DNA of 64,000 bases from Brotaphodocola catenula (GCA_020686985.1 JAJEPU010000011.1:1-64000); one strand, 5' to 3'; positions 1 to 8,995 are shown, counted from the stretch's first letter. Notes: a model not told the origin generated them from the sequence alone. Numbers and translations: made by a program.

Positions 1-30
1 AACGCCGGGCTTTTCGAAGCTCGGCGTTTT
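1..30. terminator. Terminator-like hairpin at window edge
   Basis: A 10-bp stem (positions 1-10 with 19-28, one G-T pair) is followed by T residues on the + strand. It lies just past the stop codon of the minus-strand LysR gene, so it may end that gene as well as a gene to the left of the window. The left flank is cut by the window edge. Confidence 0.6.
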
Positions 31-51
31 GCGGTTGGTACAGAAAAGGAG

Positions 52-969
52 CTACCGCACGTTAGTGCGACAGCCCCTTGTCATTTCTATAAGGTCACGT
101 TCTGGCTGACCGAGATAAGCTCCTTTTCGAGTCCAGACCTGAACATCCCAGGTCACAGGTTCAGCACCGAGAGAGAAGAGTTCGACGGGTTCTTCTGACT
201 TTGTCAGGCAAATGATCTGGTAAGGCATGATTGCGACTCCCATGCCGGTTGTTGCCATCTGAAAACTTGTGACGTTGCTGGAAAATTCCATTTTGACCGG
301 CGGTCGGATGTGGCTTGCTTTAAACAATTCATTTGTGGCATAGCGAATTCGGTGCTGGGGATGAAGCAGGAAAAATGGAGTGTTTTTGAACGTGCGAAGA
401 TCCACGCTGGACGGATGACCGGGCAGACGCTGGCTATCAAGAACATAGCCTTTGCGGGCGACGAGGACAAGCTCCTCCTGATAGAGAGGTTGCATCTCGA
501 TTCCAGAAAAAGATTCTCTGCCGTATACCGGAAGAAAGACGAGATCGATCCGTCCCTCTCGCAGTGCTTCGGTCAGTTTGTATCCGCTGTCGGTCAGAAT
601 CGTCACTTCGATACCCGGATAACGCTCTGAAAACTGAGGAAGAAGACGCGGGATCATGTGGGATGCTCGTTCTCTGGAGGTTCCAATGCGAAGCGTTCCG
701 GTCATGTGATGCGTAATGTCGCGAAAGACTTTCATCAGCTGATCGTTTTCAAGCAGAATCCGACGTGCAATTTCGATATAGTGTTCCCCGGCAAGCGTTA
801 AAGTCAGCGGTGTCGTGGAGCGGTCAAAAAGCTGAATTCCAAGCTCTTTCTCAGCTTTTTGAATGTAATGGCTCAATGCGGACTGGGAGATAAAGAGTGC
901 GTCGGCAGCCTTGGTGATATTTCGATACTGTGCAACAGTGGTGATATATTGCAACTGTCTGAAGTCCAT
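52..969 (-). CDS. LysR-family transcriptional regulator
   Basis: This 305-aa protein has an N-terminal winged helix-turn-helix (about residues 1-60, with AADALFISQSALSHYIQKAE) and a C-terminal effector-binding domain, the standard LysR layout and length. The open frame extends further upstream, but the ATG at 969 has a strong ribosome site (GGGAAGGAG, 8-9 nt upstream), and the LysR domain begins exactly there, so that start was chosen. The gene is divergent from aconitase across about 600 bp that holds a promoter and a 6-bp palindrome. A LysR protein (CcpC) controls aconitase in Bacillus and Listeria. By position this gene is a candidate for the same job, but its sequence is not obviously CcpC and the effector is unknown. 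Confidence 0.9.
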   Translation of the reverse strand: MDFRQLQYITTVAQYRNITKAADALFISQSALSHYIQKAEKELGIQLFDRSTTPLTLTLAGEHYIEIARRILLENDQLMKVFRDITHHMTGTLRIGTSRERASHMIPRLLPQFSERYPGIEVTILTDSGYKLTEALREGRIDLVFLPVYGRESFSGIEMQPLYQEELVLVARKGYVLDSQRLPGHPSSVDLRTFKNTPFFLLHPQHRIRYATNELFKASHIRPPVKMEFSSNVTSFQMATTGMGVAIMPYQIICLTKSEEPVELFSLGAEPVTWDVQVWTRKGAYLGQPERDLIEMTRGCRTNVR

Positions 970-1138
970 AAAATTACATTTCTCCTTCCCTAAGTTTTCA
1001 TTTTCATAGAAATGTCTTAAAAAACAAAAATGCGTAGTCAAAGCATATTCTTTATTTTTTAAATACGATTTCGTTTTATAAAAGTGCCAGTGACATTTGT
1101 AAACTAAATTTGTTTCTTTAAAATTGAGAACTACTTGG

Positions 1139-1283
1139 GGCGCGACGGAGGCTGAGAAGATTACATGCAAACCCGTGTGAGACGTCGGTGTTTAGACTGC
1201 GTACTTTGCAGTCTTATGCACCGCTACGTCGAACTCGGAGTGAGAACGAGTTTGCATGAATTTTACTCAGCCGTAGGAGCGCC
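1139..1283 (+). repeat. Structured intergenic repeat A, copy 1
   Basis: First of three related elements (others at 12921-13059 and 27387-27524). Paired segments, from outside in: GGCGC/GCGCC (1139-1143/1279-1283), GGCTGAG/CTCAGCC (1150-1156/1266-1272), ATGCAAAC/GTTTGCAT (1165-1172/1250-1257), then an arm with GACGT/ACGTC (1181-1185/1226-1230), CGGTG/CACCG and AGACTGC/GCAGTCT (1194-1200/1208-1214), and a short CTCG/CGAG arm (1234-1250). Stem sequences change between copies while pairing is kept. It lies in the gap between the LysR gene and the aconitase promoter. No coding role is apparent. Confidence 0.8.
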
Positions 1284-1378
1284 ACTTGTGTATCGCCATC
1301 TTATTGACATCATTTTCCGATCTGATTTTATCTATAATTTCAGTGTATCACGAAGCCCTCACGTTTGCAAGAAAATAC

Positions 1379-1396
1379 CATGAGTAAAAGCTCATG
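1379..1396. promoter_or_regulatory. Palindrome upstream of the acnA promoter
   Basis: CATGAG-6 nt-CTCATG, a perfect 6-bp inverted repeat, ends 22 bp before the -35 box of the aconitase promoter. Its place in the LysR/acnA divergent gap makes it a candidate operator. This is inference; no binding data. Confidence 0.4.
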
Positions 1397-1418
1397 ACAA
1401 TCAAGAAAATAATGGCAT

Positions 1419-1447
1419 TTTACAACTGAATGCACACTTGCTATAAT
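1419..1447 (+). promoter_or_regulatory. Sigma-A-type promoter of acnA-icd
   Basis: TTTACA (1419-1424), 17-bp spacer, TATAAT (1442-1447). Transcription would start near 1454 and leave a leader of about 120 nt before acnA. No riboswitch was recognised in that leader. Confidence 0.75.
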
Positions 1448-1574
1448 CGAATTATCAAATGAGAAATATAAAACCTCGGAGATTTGAAAGTTGAGCGAAC
1501 ATAGCACGGCTGATAGCACATTTCATAGGGCTTTAGTCAGTACCATATTTCATATGTAAAGGAGAAGCGTTATC

Positions 1575-3545
1575 ATGGCTCAGAACTTAACGAGAAAGAT
1601 TCTTGCGGCGCACCTTGCAAAATCGTCTGATATGATTCCCGGCGAGGAAATCTATCTGAGGGTAGATCAGACTTTAACTCATGACATCAACGCGGTTATG
1701 ACCTATCTTGCATTTGAGGCGATCGGCATCGACCGCATCGGTGTAGAGAAGGCAGTCAGCTACCTCGATCACAACCTGCTGTATCTGGACTTCAAGACTC
1801 CGGATGACCACATCTATTTACAGTCGGCAGCAGAGCGTTTTGGTGTACATGTTTCCCATCCGGGTAACGGAATATGCCATGCCGTTCAGGTATCCCGTTT
1901 CGGCGCACCTGGCAAGCTTTCTATGGGTGGTGACAGCCATACTCCTCACGGCGGTGCAATTGGCATGCTGTGTATCGGTGTTGGTGGTATGGACATCGCG
2001 ACAGCAATGACCGGTGTCCCGATGAGACTGAAAATGCCGAGAGTTATCAAGGTAAACCTGACCGGAGAGCTTCGTCCGGGTGTGAACTCCAAGGAAGTCA
2101 TTTTTGAGATGCTTCGCCGTGTGACGATCAAGGGTGGTCTTGGAAATGTATATGAGTATGTAGGACCGGGTGCTAAGACTCTTGAAGTTTCCCAGCGTGT
2201 GACGATCACGAACATGGGCGCTGAGATGGGTGCAACGACCTCGATCTTCCCGGCAGATGAGCAGGTTCGTAAATTTATGAGATCTCAGGGACGTGAAGAT
2301 GAGTTCGTAGAGATGCTCCCGGATGAGGGCTGTGAGTACGACGGTGAGATGGAGATCAATTTGAGCGAGCTTGAGCCGTTGATCGCCTGCCCGCATCAGC
2401 CGGACAACGTTATCCCGATAAGCGAAGTCGAGAAGAAGCCGGTTCAGCAGGTATTCATCGGAAGCTGTACGAATGCAAGCTACTCCGATATCGCAAAGGC
2501 AGCCCTCGTGATGCAGGGTCATCATGTAGCAGAGAATGTAAGCTGTACCTGTGCCGTTTCCACCAAGCAGATCTATCGCAAGCTGATGGAAGACGGATAC
2601 GCAGAGATGCTTCTTGATGCAGGCGTTCGTTTCCTCGAGGTCGCATGTGGACCGTGCTGTGCAATCGGTCAGTCACCGGCTACGAAGGGCGTTGCAGTTC
2701 GTACCTCCAACAGAAACTTCAAGGGACGTGCAGGTAACCCGAACGCAGAGATCTATCTGGTAAGCCCGGAGAGTGCCGCTGCAACCGCAATCGTTGGAAC
2801 CTTTGCAACCGTAGAGGAAGTGATGGGCGAGGATGTGAAGAAACTCGCTGAGATCAAAGAGCCGGAGATGTTCAAGATCGACGATTCGATGATCATCAGA
2901 CCGCTTCCGCTTGAGGAGGCAAAGAAGGTTGAGATCAAGCGTGGACCGAACATCGCTCCGCTTCCGGTTCCGGATGCTCCGGAAGATCATCTTGAGGCAA
3001 AGATCAGCTTAAAGACCGTGGACAACATTTCAACCGATGACATCACCCCGGCAAGTGCAGAGTTTTCAAGCATGCGTTCCAATATCCCGCTGATGTCGAA
3101 GTACTGCTATCACCGTTACGATCCGGAGTTCTCCGAGAGAGCAAAGAGCCTTGGAAAGAGCATCATCGTCGGTGGTGAGAACTACGGTCAGGGTTCTTCG
3201 AGAGAGCATGCAGCGATCAACCCGATGTATCTCGGCGTAAAGGCTGTCATTGCAAAGAGCATTGCAAGAATCCACAAGGGTAACCTTGTCAACCACGGAA
3301 TCATCCCGATGCTGTTTGAAGACCCGGCAGATTACGACAAAATCGATCAGATGGATGAGCTTGAGATCGAGAACCTCAGAGAGCAGATCAAGACGAGAGA
3401 AGTTGTGATTAAGGATAAAGATAAAAATGTGACGTTCAAGGCAAAACTGGATCTGTCCGATAGTGAGCTGGAAGTTATCCTCTGCGGTGGTCAGTTAAGA
3501 TACTTAAAGCATCAGCTTGAAGAGATGAGGAAGGAAGCAAAGTAA
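1575..3545 (+). CDS. acnA: Aconitate hydratase (aconitase family)
   Basis: This 656-aa protein belongs to the aconitase/isopropylmalate isomerase superfamily and is predicted to interconvert citrate and isocitrate in the cytoplasm using a [4Fe-4S] cluster. The three cluster cysteines are visible: C298 in GSCTNAS and C358/C361 in CGPCC. The N-terminal half holds the cluster domains and the C-terminal swivel domain follows (GGENYGQGSSREHAA region). The length fits the shorter bacterial aconitases rather than the roughly 900-aa AcnA. The start follows AAAGGAG at 1558-1564. Isocitrate dehydrogenase follows 35 bp downstream, so the pair forms a citrate-to-2-oxoglutarate operon feeding glutamate synthesis. 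Homoaconitase is possible but less likely with this partner. Confidence 0.92.
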   Translation: MAQNLTRKILAAHLAKSSDMIPGEEIYLRVDQTLTHDINAVMTYLAFEAIGIDRIGVEKAVSYLDHNLLYLDFKTPDDHIYLQSAAERFGVHVSHPGNGICHAVQVSRFGAPGKLSMGGDSHTPHGGAIGMLCIGVGGMDIATAMTGVPMRLKMPRVIKVNLTGELRPGVNSKEVIFEMLRRVTIKGGLGNVYEYVGPGAKTLEVSQRVTITNMGAEMGATTSIFPADEQVRKFMRSQGREDEFVEMLPDEGCEYDGEMEINLSELEPLIACPHQPDNVIPISEVEKKPVQQVFIGSCTNASYSDIAKAALVMQGHHVAENVSCTCAVSTKQIYRKLMEDGYAEMLLDAGVRFLEVACGPCCAIGQSPATKGVAVRTSNRNFKGRAGNPNAEIYLVSPESAAATAIVGTFATVEEVMGEDVKKLAEIKEPEMFKIDDSMIIRPLPLEEAKKVEIKRGPNIAPLPVPDAPEDHLEAKISLKTVDNISTDDITPASAEFSSMRSNIPLMSKYCYHRYDPEFSERAKSLGKSIIVGGENYGQGSSREHAAINPMYLGVKAVIAKSIARIHKGNLVNHGIIPMLFEDPADYDKIDQMDELEIENLREQIKTREVVIKDKDKNVTFKAKLDLSDSELEVILCGGQLRYLKHQLEEMRKEAK

Positions 3546-3580
3546 TAAATTTAGATATAGAGAAGAAAGGGCTATTTACA

Positions 3581-4743
3581 ATGAGTGACAACACCAAGAA
3601 CATTGAAATAGCACAGGAAAAATTTACAGAGCTGATCAAGTCTGAATTTGAGCGTATCGAGCGCATGAAGCAGGACAACGAGATCAAGGATTTCTCCAAG
3701 CAGGAGAAGATCGTCATCGGCGTACTGCCTGGCGATGGCATTGGTCCGATCATCATGGCACAGGCACTCCGCGTTCTGAAGACTCTGATGAAGGATGAGC
3801 TGGAATCCGGAAAGGTGGAGATCCGTGAGATCGAAGGCATGACGATTGAGCACCGAGCAGAGACCCTTCAGAGCCTTCCGGATGAGGTTCTGGCAGAGGT
3901 TAAGAAGTGTGATGTTATCCTTAAGGGACCGATGGTAACTCCGAGAGCTGGCGATCTGTGGCCGAACCTGTTAAGCGCAAACAGTCTTCTGCGCCGTAAC
4001 CTGGAGCTGTTCGTCCGATCAGGATTCCGGAGAAGAACATCGACTGGACCTTCTTCCGCGAGAATATCGAGGGCGAGTACATCTGGGGCAACAAGGGTAT
4101 TCAGGTAAATGATGACCTCGCAGTTGATTTCAAGGTACAGACCCAGCAGGAAACTGAGAGAATCGCCCGTGCAGCCTTTGATTTCGCAAGAAAGAACGGC
4201 AAGAAGAACGTGACGATCGTTACCAAGGCAAACATTGTAAAGCTGGCTGATGGAAACTTCATCAAGGGTGTCCGCAAAGTCGGTGAGGAGTATCCGGAGA
4301 TCGAGATTCAGGAGCGTCTTGTCGATGCAATGTGCGCAAAGATGCTTGATCCGGAGTTCAATAAGGGGATCGAGGTAATCGTACTTCCGAACCTCTACGG
4401 AGATATCGTAACCGATGTGGCAGCAGAGCATCAGGGAGGCTTAGGAACTGCTTCCTCTTCCAACATCGGAAATAAGTATCCAATGTTCAAGGCAATTCAC
4501 GGAACCGCTCCGTTCCTGATCAGCCACGGAAGAGGTCAGTACGCAGATCCGTGTTCCCTGATCCGTGCAGTCGGCATGCTCGTTGCACATATCGGATACG
4601 GCGACAGAAAACAGCTTCTTGACCGCGCACTCGACATCTGCACCATCACCGAGCGCAAACTCGTTGTGACGACTGATAAGGACGGTGCAACCGCAGAAGA
4701 GTTCACGACTTATCTGGTAGATACGATCAACGGACTGAAATAA
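3581..4743 (+). pseudogene. icd: Isocitrate dehydrogenase, frameshifted
   Basis: Together two frames encode a member of the isocitrate/isopropylmalate dehydrogenase family that would oxidise isocitrate to 2-oxoglutarate. Frame 2 runs from ATG 3581 to about 4012 (VLPGDGIGPIIMAQ near the N-terminus; ends ...RRNLELF). The reading then continues in frame 1 from 4012 (RPIRIPEKNIDWTFFREN) to the stop at 4741-4743. The family has about three residues between ELF and RP, so a loss of about 10 nt at 4012 explains both the missing residues and the frame change. Repaired length would be about 390 aa. As written, translation ends after 175 codons at 4108. It may be a real null allele or a sequence error. 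It is the second gene of the acnA operon. Confidence 0.85.
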
Positions 4744-4831
4744 AAATCAGTAATTGTTTAAATGAATTTGCACTTTCCCTGAAAATTCCTACCCATGTAC
4801 AGGAATGAACTGTCTACATATGACCTACGCA

Positions 4832-4880
4832 AGAAAGACTGCCGTGAGACATCGCCCTGGTGTTTTCCGGCAGTCTTTCT
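4832..4880 (+). terminator. Terminator of acnA-icd
   Basis: A perfect 13-bp stem (AGAAAGACTGCCG at 4832-4844 with its complement at 4868-4880) surrounds a 23-nt loop. The T-rich 3 prime arm (TCTTTCT) stands in for a long T-run. Confidence 0.7.
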
Positions 4881-4933
4881 GCTTCTTCGGGGAAAACTTC
4901 GCCCGGAAAATGTCCGTCTGTGTACAAAAAATC

Positions 4934-4960
4934 AAATTCCTATAAAAATAGTAGGAATTT
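4934..4960. promoter_or_regulatory. 9-bp inverted repeat before the cysE promoter
   Basis: AAATTCCTA (4934-4942) and TAGGAATTT (4952-4960) are perfect inverted repeats 9 nt apart. They end 22 bp upstream of the cysE -35 box, the usual place for an operator. A relative of the 5 prime arm (AAATTCCTA) also occurs near 4784-4792. Confidence 0.4.
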
Positions 4961-4982
4961 TGACGAGACGACAGGTTTTCCA

Positions 4983-5011
4983 TTGACAATTTCTCATCAA
5001 AATTATATAGT
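4983..5011 (+). promoter_or_regulatory. Promoter of cysE
   Basis: TTGACA (4983-4988), 17-bp spacer, TATAGT (5006-5011). The leader to the cysE start is about 88 nt, too short for a T-box, and no T-box sequence is present. Confidence 0.8.
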
Positions 5012-5105
5012 GGGAGATAACAGCGCTGAATTATGAAAGGCGATAAGGAAGCCGTTTCGGAGCTTGAGTCATAAACTAGAAGGAAGAACAGGTGAGGTCG
5101 AAACA

Positions 5106-5753
5106 ATGATTTTAAAAGATATCTGGCAGGATGTGAAGGCAGTTCAGGAGAGAGATCCTGCGGCACGCAATGCGTTGGAGGTTTTGATTTTGTATCAGGG
5201 TGTTCATGCTCTGATCTGGCATCGATTTGCGCATTGGTTTTATAAGCACCACATGTTTTTCATCGCGCGAATGATTTCTCAGATTGCGCGTTTCTTTACG
5301 CTGATTGAGATCCATCCGGGAGCAAAGCTCGGACATGGAATCCTGATTGATCACGGTTGCGGGGTCGTGATCGGAGAGACGGCAGAGGTTGGAGATAACT
5401 GCACGATCTATCAGGGAGTAACCCTCGGTGGTGTTGGTCTGAACAAGGGCAAGCGTCATCCTACCCTTGGAAATAACGTCACAGTGGGAGCGGGAGCAAA
5501 GATTCTCGGAGCATTTGAGGTTGGAGACAACTGTAAGATTGCGGCAAATGCCGTACTCTTGAAACCGCTTGAAAACGATACGACGGCTGTGGGTGTTCCG
5601 GCGCGTCCGGTCAAGGTCGGAGGTGTTCCGGTCAGGAAAACAGAAAAGCATGTCTCTGTTGAGACTTACAATCGGATGGAGGAGCGTGTGATCGAGTTAG
5701 AACAGGAGCTCAGACGGCTTCAGGCAGAACTCGAGGCTTCTCATGAGCAGTGA
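5106..5753 (+). CDS. cysE: Serine O-acetyltransferase
   Basis: This 215-aa enzyme is predicted to make O-acetylserine from serine and acetyl-CoA, the first step of cysteine synthesis. It has a short helical N-terminus followed by left-handed beta-helix hexapeptide repeats (about residues 75-190: HPGAKLGHGILIDHGCGVVI and similar) with the family histidines (H in HPGAKLG, DHGCG). The length matches the short Bacillus-type enzyme. The frame is open upstream, but ATG 5106 has a GGTGAGG ribosome site 8 nt before it. The gene stands alone with its own promoter. No cysteine synthase is adjacent. Confidence 0.95.
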   Translation: MILKDIWQDVKAVQERDPAARNALEVLILYQGVHALIWHRFAHWFYKHHMFFIARMISQIARFFTLIEIHPGAKLGHGILIDHGCGVVIGETAEVGDNCTIYQGVTLGGVGLNKGKRHPTLGNNVTVGAGAKILGAFEVGDNCKIAANAVLLKPLENDTTAVGVPARPVKVGGVPVRKTEKHVSVETYNRMEERVIELEQELRRLQAELEASHEQ

Positions 5754-5816
5754 TAGCGGATTCATATTTCTCAGATTTTCGCATAAATTTATCACAGACA
5801 AAAAGGTGATGCAGGC

Positions 5817-5886
5817 ATTGCGATTTGCACAATATATTTGCACAATGTATTTACACGACGTATTTGCATGATGTGCGAATCGCAAT
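5817..5886. repeat. Hairpin enclosing degenerate 15-bp tandem repeats
   Basis: ATTGCGATT (5817-5825) pairs perfectly with AATCGCAAT (5878-5886). The 52-nt loop is built from about four degenerate copies of a 14-15 bp unit (TATTTGCACAATG-like). It lies between cysE and sipL. No T-run follows, so it is not a typical terminator. Confidence 0.55.
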
Positions 5887-5907
5887 CATCAGGCGGGGAG
5901 AGAGAAG

Positions 5908-7524
5908 ATGGAGATGTTGGAACTGGTAAGACAACAGATACAGATGAATCGATGGAAAAATCAGGTAGGCACGCAGGTGACGCTCGACGATGATTTTATC
6001 ATACCGGATACGATGAGCGATGCGGATCAGATGATTCTGAGCGCGGGAGAGATCCAGCTGGAACCGTTAAAAATTCAGGACGGAAGAGTCCTGGTGCGGG
6101 GAAAGCTGGATTTTCACGTCTTATACCGGAGAGAAGAGGGCGGAATGCAGACGCTCGGCGGTTCGATTCCATTTGAAGAGCCGGTCAATGTCCCGGATGT
6201 GAATGCACAGGATGATGTGAGCGCAGGAGGCTATCTTGAGGATCTGAATGCAGAACTGATTCACTCGAGAAAATTCGGAATCCGCGCAGTCGTCCGTCTT
6301 GAGATCAAGGCGGAGACGCGGATGGATACGGAGGTGACAGTTGATGTCGCAGACCGGGAGAATGAGGAGAGCGATGATCCGCCAAAACTTTTGATGCAAC
6401 ACAGAAAACTTGAGGTCGCAGGACTTGTGCTTCACAGAAAAGATACATGGCGGATGAAGGAGGAGCTGACGCTCTCACCGAGTAAACCGGCGATCGGGAG
6501 AATGCTCTGGACGCAGGTTGCTCTCGGAAACATGCAGGTTCGACCGGAAGACGGAAGGGCTCATCTCGAGGGTGTCTTGAATGTCTTTGTGATTTACGAG
6601 GGGGAAAGCGGAGAGGAGACGATCTCGTGGATGGAGGAGAGCATTCCGTTCTCTGGCGATCTTGAGATGCCGGGATGCAGACCGGATCTGATCCTTGCGG
6701 TCAGCCCGAAACTTATTCACCGCGGTGTTGAGGAAAAGCCGGATTACGATGGGGAAATGCGCCAGATCGAGGTCGATGCGATTGCGGAGCTCGATGTTCG
6801 TCTGTATGAGGAAAAAGAGCTGGAGCTTCTTGCGGATCTCTATTCGACAAATCGGGAGGTGACTTTAGAGATTGGAAAGGCCTGCTTTGATCAGATTTTG
6901 ACGCATAATGCGGGCAAATGTCGGGTCGCTGAGAAGCTTGATCTCGGAAAAATTGGAAAAGTGCTTCAAATCTGTCACAGCAGTGGAAGTGTGAAGCTCG
7001 ATGCCGTCGAGCCGGGCGAGGAGGTACTCTCGATTGATGGAGCACTTGAGGTTCAGCTCCTCTGTCTGACGGATGAGGACGACCGACCGATTCAGTCGGT
7101 GACGGAACTTTTTCCGTTCCACTACGATGCGTCTGCGCCGGGAATTCATCCCGACAGTATCTGGTATCTCGACAGCAATACCGAACAGCTGACCGCTGTG
7201 ATGAACGGGGGAAATCTTGCGGAAATCAAGGCGGTAGTAAATCTGGATGTTCTGATTCTTCAACCGGTGACCTGTCCGGTGATTGAGCGCGTGCAGGTGG
7301 AGGAGGCGGACCGCAAAAAAATGCGGGAACTTCCGGGAATCGTCGGTTATCTTGTTCAGGAGGGCGATACGCTCTGGGAGATCGCAAAACGCTTTCACAC
7401 GACACCGGAGAGCATTGTCGAGGGAAATGGATTAAACAGCGATGAGGTCAGGGCGGGAGACTGCCTGATTCTTGTCAAAGAGATTGATCGGCAGGCAGTC
7501 ACAACGGCGGGGCGTTCCTCATAG
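5908..7524 (+). CDS. sipL: SipL-like spore morphogenesis protein (SPOCS/DUF3794 plus LysM)
   Basis: This 538-aa soluble protein has repeated DUF3794/SPOCS regions (about residues 40-150, 190-300 and 340-460) and a C-terminal LysM domain (about 485-530, GYLVQEGDTLWEIAKRFHTT). This is the architecture and approximate length of SipL of Clostridioides difficile, which binds the coat ATPase SpoIVA through its LysM domain to localise the spore coat around the forespore. No signal peptide or membrane span is seen, consistent with action in the mother cell. The start has a GGGGAGAGAGAAG site. It indicates a spore-forming organism or lineage. Function by homology; the interaction itself is inferred. 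Confidence 0.88.
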   Translation: MEMLELVRQQIQMNRWKNQVGTQVTLDDDFIIPDTMSDADQMILSAGEIQLEPLKIQDGRVLVRGKLDFHVLYRREEGGMQTLGGSIPFEEPVNVPDVNAQDDVSAGGYLEDLNAELIHSRKFGIRAVVRLEIKAETRMDTEVTVDVADRENEESDDPPKLLMQHRKLEVAGLVLHRKDTWRMKEELTLSPSKPAIGRMLWTQVALGNMQVRPEDGRAHLEGVLNVFVIYEGESGEETISWMEESIPFSGDLEMPGCRPDLILAVSPKLIHRGVEEKPDYDGEMRQIEVDAIAELDVRLYEEKELELLADLYSTNREVTLEIGKACFDQILTHNAGKCRVAEKLDLGKIGKVLQICHSSGSVKLDAVEPGEEVLSIDGALEVQLLCLTDEDDRPIQSVTELFPFHYDASAPGIHPDSIWYLDSNTEQLTAVMNGGNLAEIKAVVNLDVLILQPVTCPVIERVQVEEADRKKMRELPGIVGYLVQEGDTLWEIAKRFHTTPESIVEGNGLNSDEVRAGDCLILVKEIDRQAVTTAGRSS

Positions 7525-7670
7525 AATGGAATAGGTTGCTGACCGTGCACAATGCGGGCAGGAATCAGAACCGGGCTCCGCATCCGGAGGATGCTTCTCA
7601 TAGATCAGGGAAACCTGGGGGATGGCAGAGGACTGCGCAGACAATGCCATCTCCTACATAGCCGGGTCCA

Positions 7671-7698
7671 TTGACTTTTTACCCTGCACTGGTATAAT
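7671..7698 (+). promoter_or_regulatory. Probable promoter of the acyltransferase gene
   Basis: TTGACT (7671-7676), 16-bp spacer, TATAAT (7693-7698). The 100 nt before it (7525-7670) contain a GATGGCA/TGCCATC inverted repeat near 7620-7652 and nothing else recognisable. Confidence 0.65.
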
Positions 7699-7820
7699 TT
7701 TCTTAGAATGTTTTTTTAGATATTTGCAGTCAGCCACATGGAAAATCGCATAAAAAAGGTGAGATTAAAGGTGAGATGGCTGTGAGGCAGGGAGGTCAGG
7801 GAACGGAGGGAGGCGACCGG

Positions 7821-8909
7821 ATGACGGAACCGCAGTTTCGCAATAAAGTGGTATGGTTTTCTTTTTTTTTCAGTCTTCTTGTCGTGTGGGTGCATTCCTA
7901 TAACGCGCAGATGTTTCTTGGAATCTGCGGAGAGACGGCGGAGGTCTATCTGACGGAGCACTGGATCGGAGACCGTTTCGGTCAGATTGCAGTGCCGGGA
8001 TTCTTTATGATATCGGGTTATCTGTTTTATCGGGATTTTGACTGGAATCTGCTTGCGGGCAAGTGGAAGCGCAGAATTTCCAGTGTTCTTGTCCCATACA
8101 TTCTCTGGAATTTTCTTTACTATATGGGATACGTTGTCGGGAGCCGTTTGACGGGAATTTCAACGATTGTCGGAAAAGGCGTTGTCCCGTTTTCTCTTCC
8201 GGCACTCACAGATGCGGTCATCAACTATACCTACAATTATGTGTTCTGGTATCTCTGTCAGCTGATCATGCTGATTTTGTTGGCACCGCTTCTCTATCCG
8301 GTTTTGAAATGTCTGTGGAGTCGGATTTTGTTGTTTGCAATTTTGTGGTATGCAGTCTGGAAAAATATTGACCTGATTCCACTGAACTCGGACGCTTTGA
8401 TTTACTATGCGTTTGCTGGTTCTCTTGCTCTGGATCGCCAGCGAAAGAAGAATCAGAAGAATCAAAAAAATCAAAAGAACGGGCAGAAGAGAGAACCTTT
8501 TGTCCCGATTCCTGAACGAAGCTGGAACATTCGGCGTGGGCTTGTCGGTGTGTTGTTTCTCTTCTGGGGAATCTGGTTTTACGGATTCGGACTCAGAACA
8601 GCATTTATTCCTGGTTTTGTGATCAGCCGTCTCTTTGCAGTCAGTGGTTTGTGGTTAATGGTTCCGGGCGAGTGGCTTCCGCCTGCCTATCTGTTTATGC
8701 ATTGCAATTTCTTTCTCTATGCAACGCATTTTGCAGTTGTGCGATTTATCAACAAGGCATCGGCGCTCATTCTTCCTGCGAGCAGGTGGACACCTCTTGT
8801 CTTGTATTTGATAATGCCGGTTATCGTGCTTGCGATCTGTGGAACAGCATCGTGGATACTCAAACGTTTTTCGCCTCTGCTGTGGAGAATGCTGAACGGG
8901 GGACGGTAG
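7821..8909 (+). CDS. Membrane acyltransferase (acyltransferase-3 family)
   Basis: This 362-aa polytopic membrane protein has about nine or ten hydrophobic segments and the early WVHSY motif, where the histidine is the catalytic residue typical of acyltransferase-3 (OafA/YiaH-like) proteins. Members transfer acetyl or other acyl groups to wall polymers, polysaccharides or lipids; the substrate here is not known. A cytoplasmic loop near residues 208-225 contains a short lysine/asparagine/glutamine repeat (NQKNQKNQKNGQK). ATG 7821 was preferred to 7776 because GGAGGGAGG lies 7 nt before it. Confidence 0.8.
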   Translation: MTEPQFRNKVVWFSFFFSLLVVWVHSYNAQMFLGICGETAEVYLTEHWIGDRFGQIAVPGFFMISGYLFYRDFDWNLLAGKWKRRISSVLVPYILWNFLYYMGYVVGSRLTGISTIVGKGVVPFSLPALTDAVINYTYNYVFWYLCQLIMLILLAPLLYPVLKCLWSRILLFAILWYAVWKNIDLIPLNSDALIYYAFAGSLALDRQRKKNQKNQKNQKNGQKREPFVPIPERSWNIRRGLVGVLFLFWGIWFYGFGLRTAFIPGFVISRLFAVSGLWLMVPGEWLPPAYLFMHCNFFLYATHFAVVRFINKASALILPASRWTPLVLYLIMPVIVLAICGTASWILKRFSPLLWRMLNGGR

Positions 8910-8935
8910 ACTTTTGATGGGCTTTTCGATATAAT
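8907..8935 (+). promoter_or_regulatory. Probable promoter of the HAD gene
   Basis: TAGACT (8907-8912), 17-bp spacer, TATAAT (8930-8935), overlapping the last codon of the acyltransferase gene. Confidence 0.5.
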
Positions 8936-8995
8936 AAAGAGCACGGATGAGAAGAAACATCATGAGAAGATGCGGAAAAATACTTGGAGGAAACT

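Noticed and set aside
1165-1383. Open frame of 72 codons across repeat A copy 1
   Set aside because: It consists of the hairpin element read as protein; copies 2 and 3 do not keep the frame, and there is no ribosome site.
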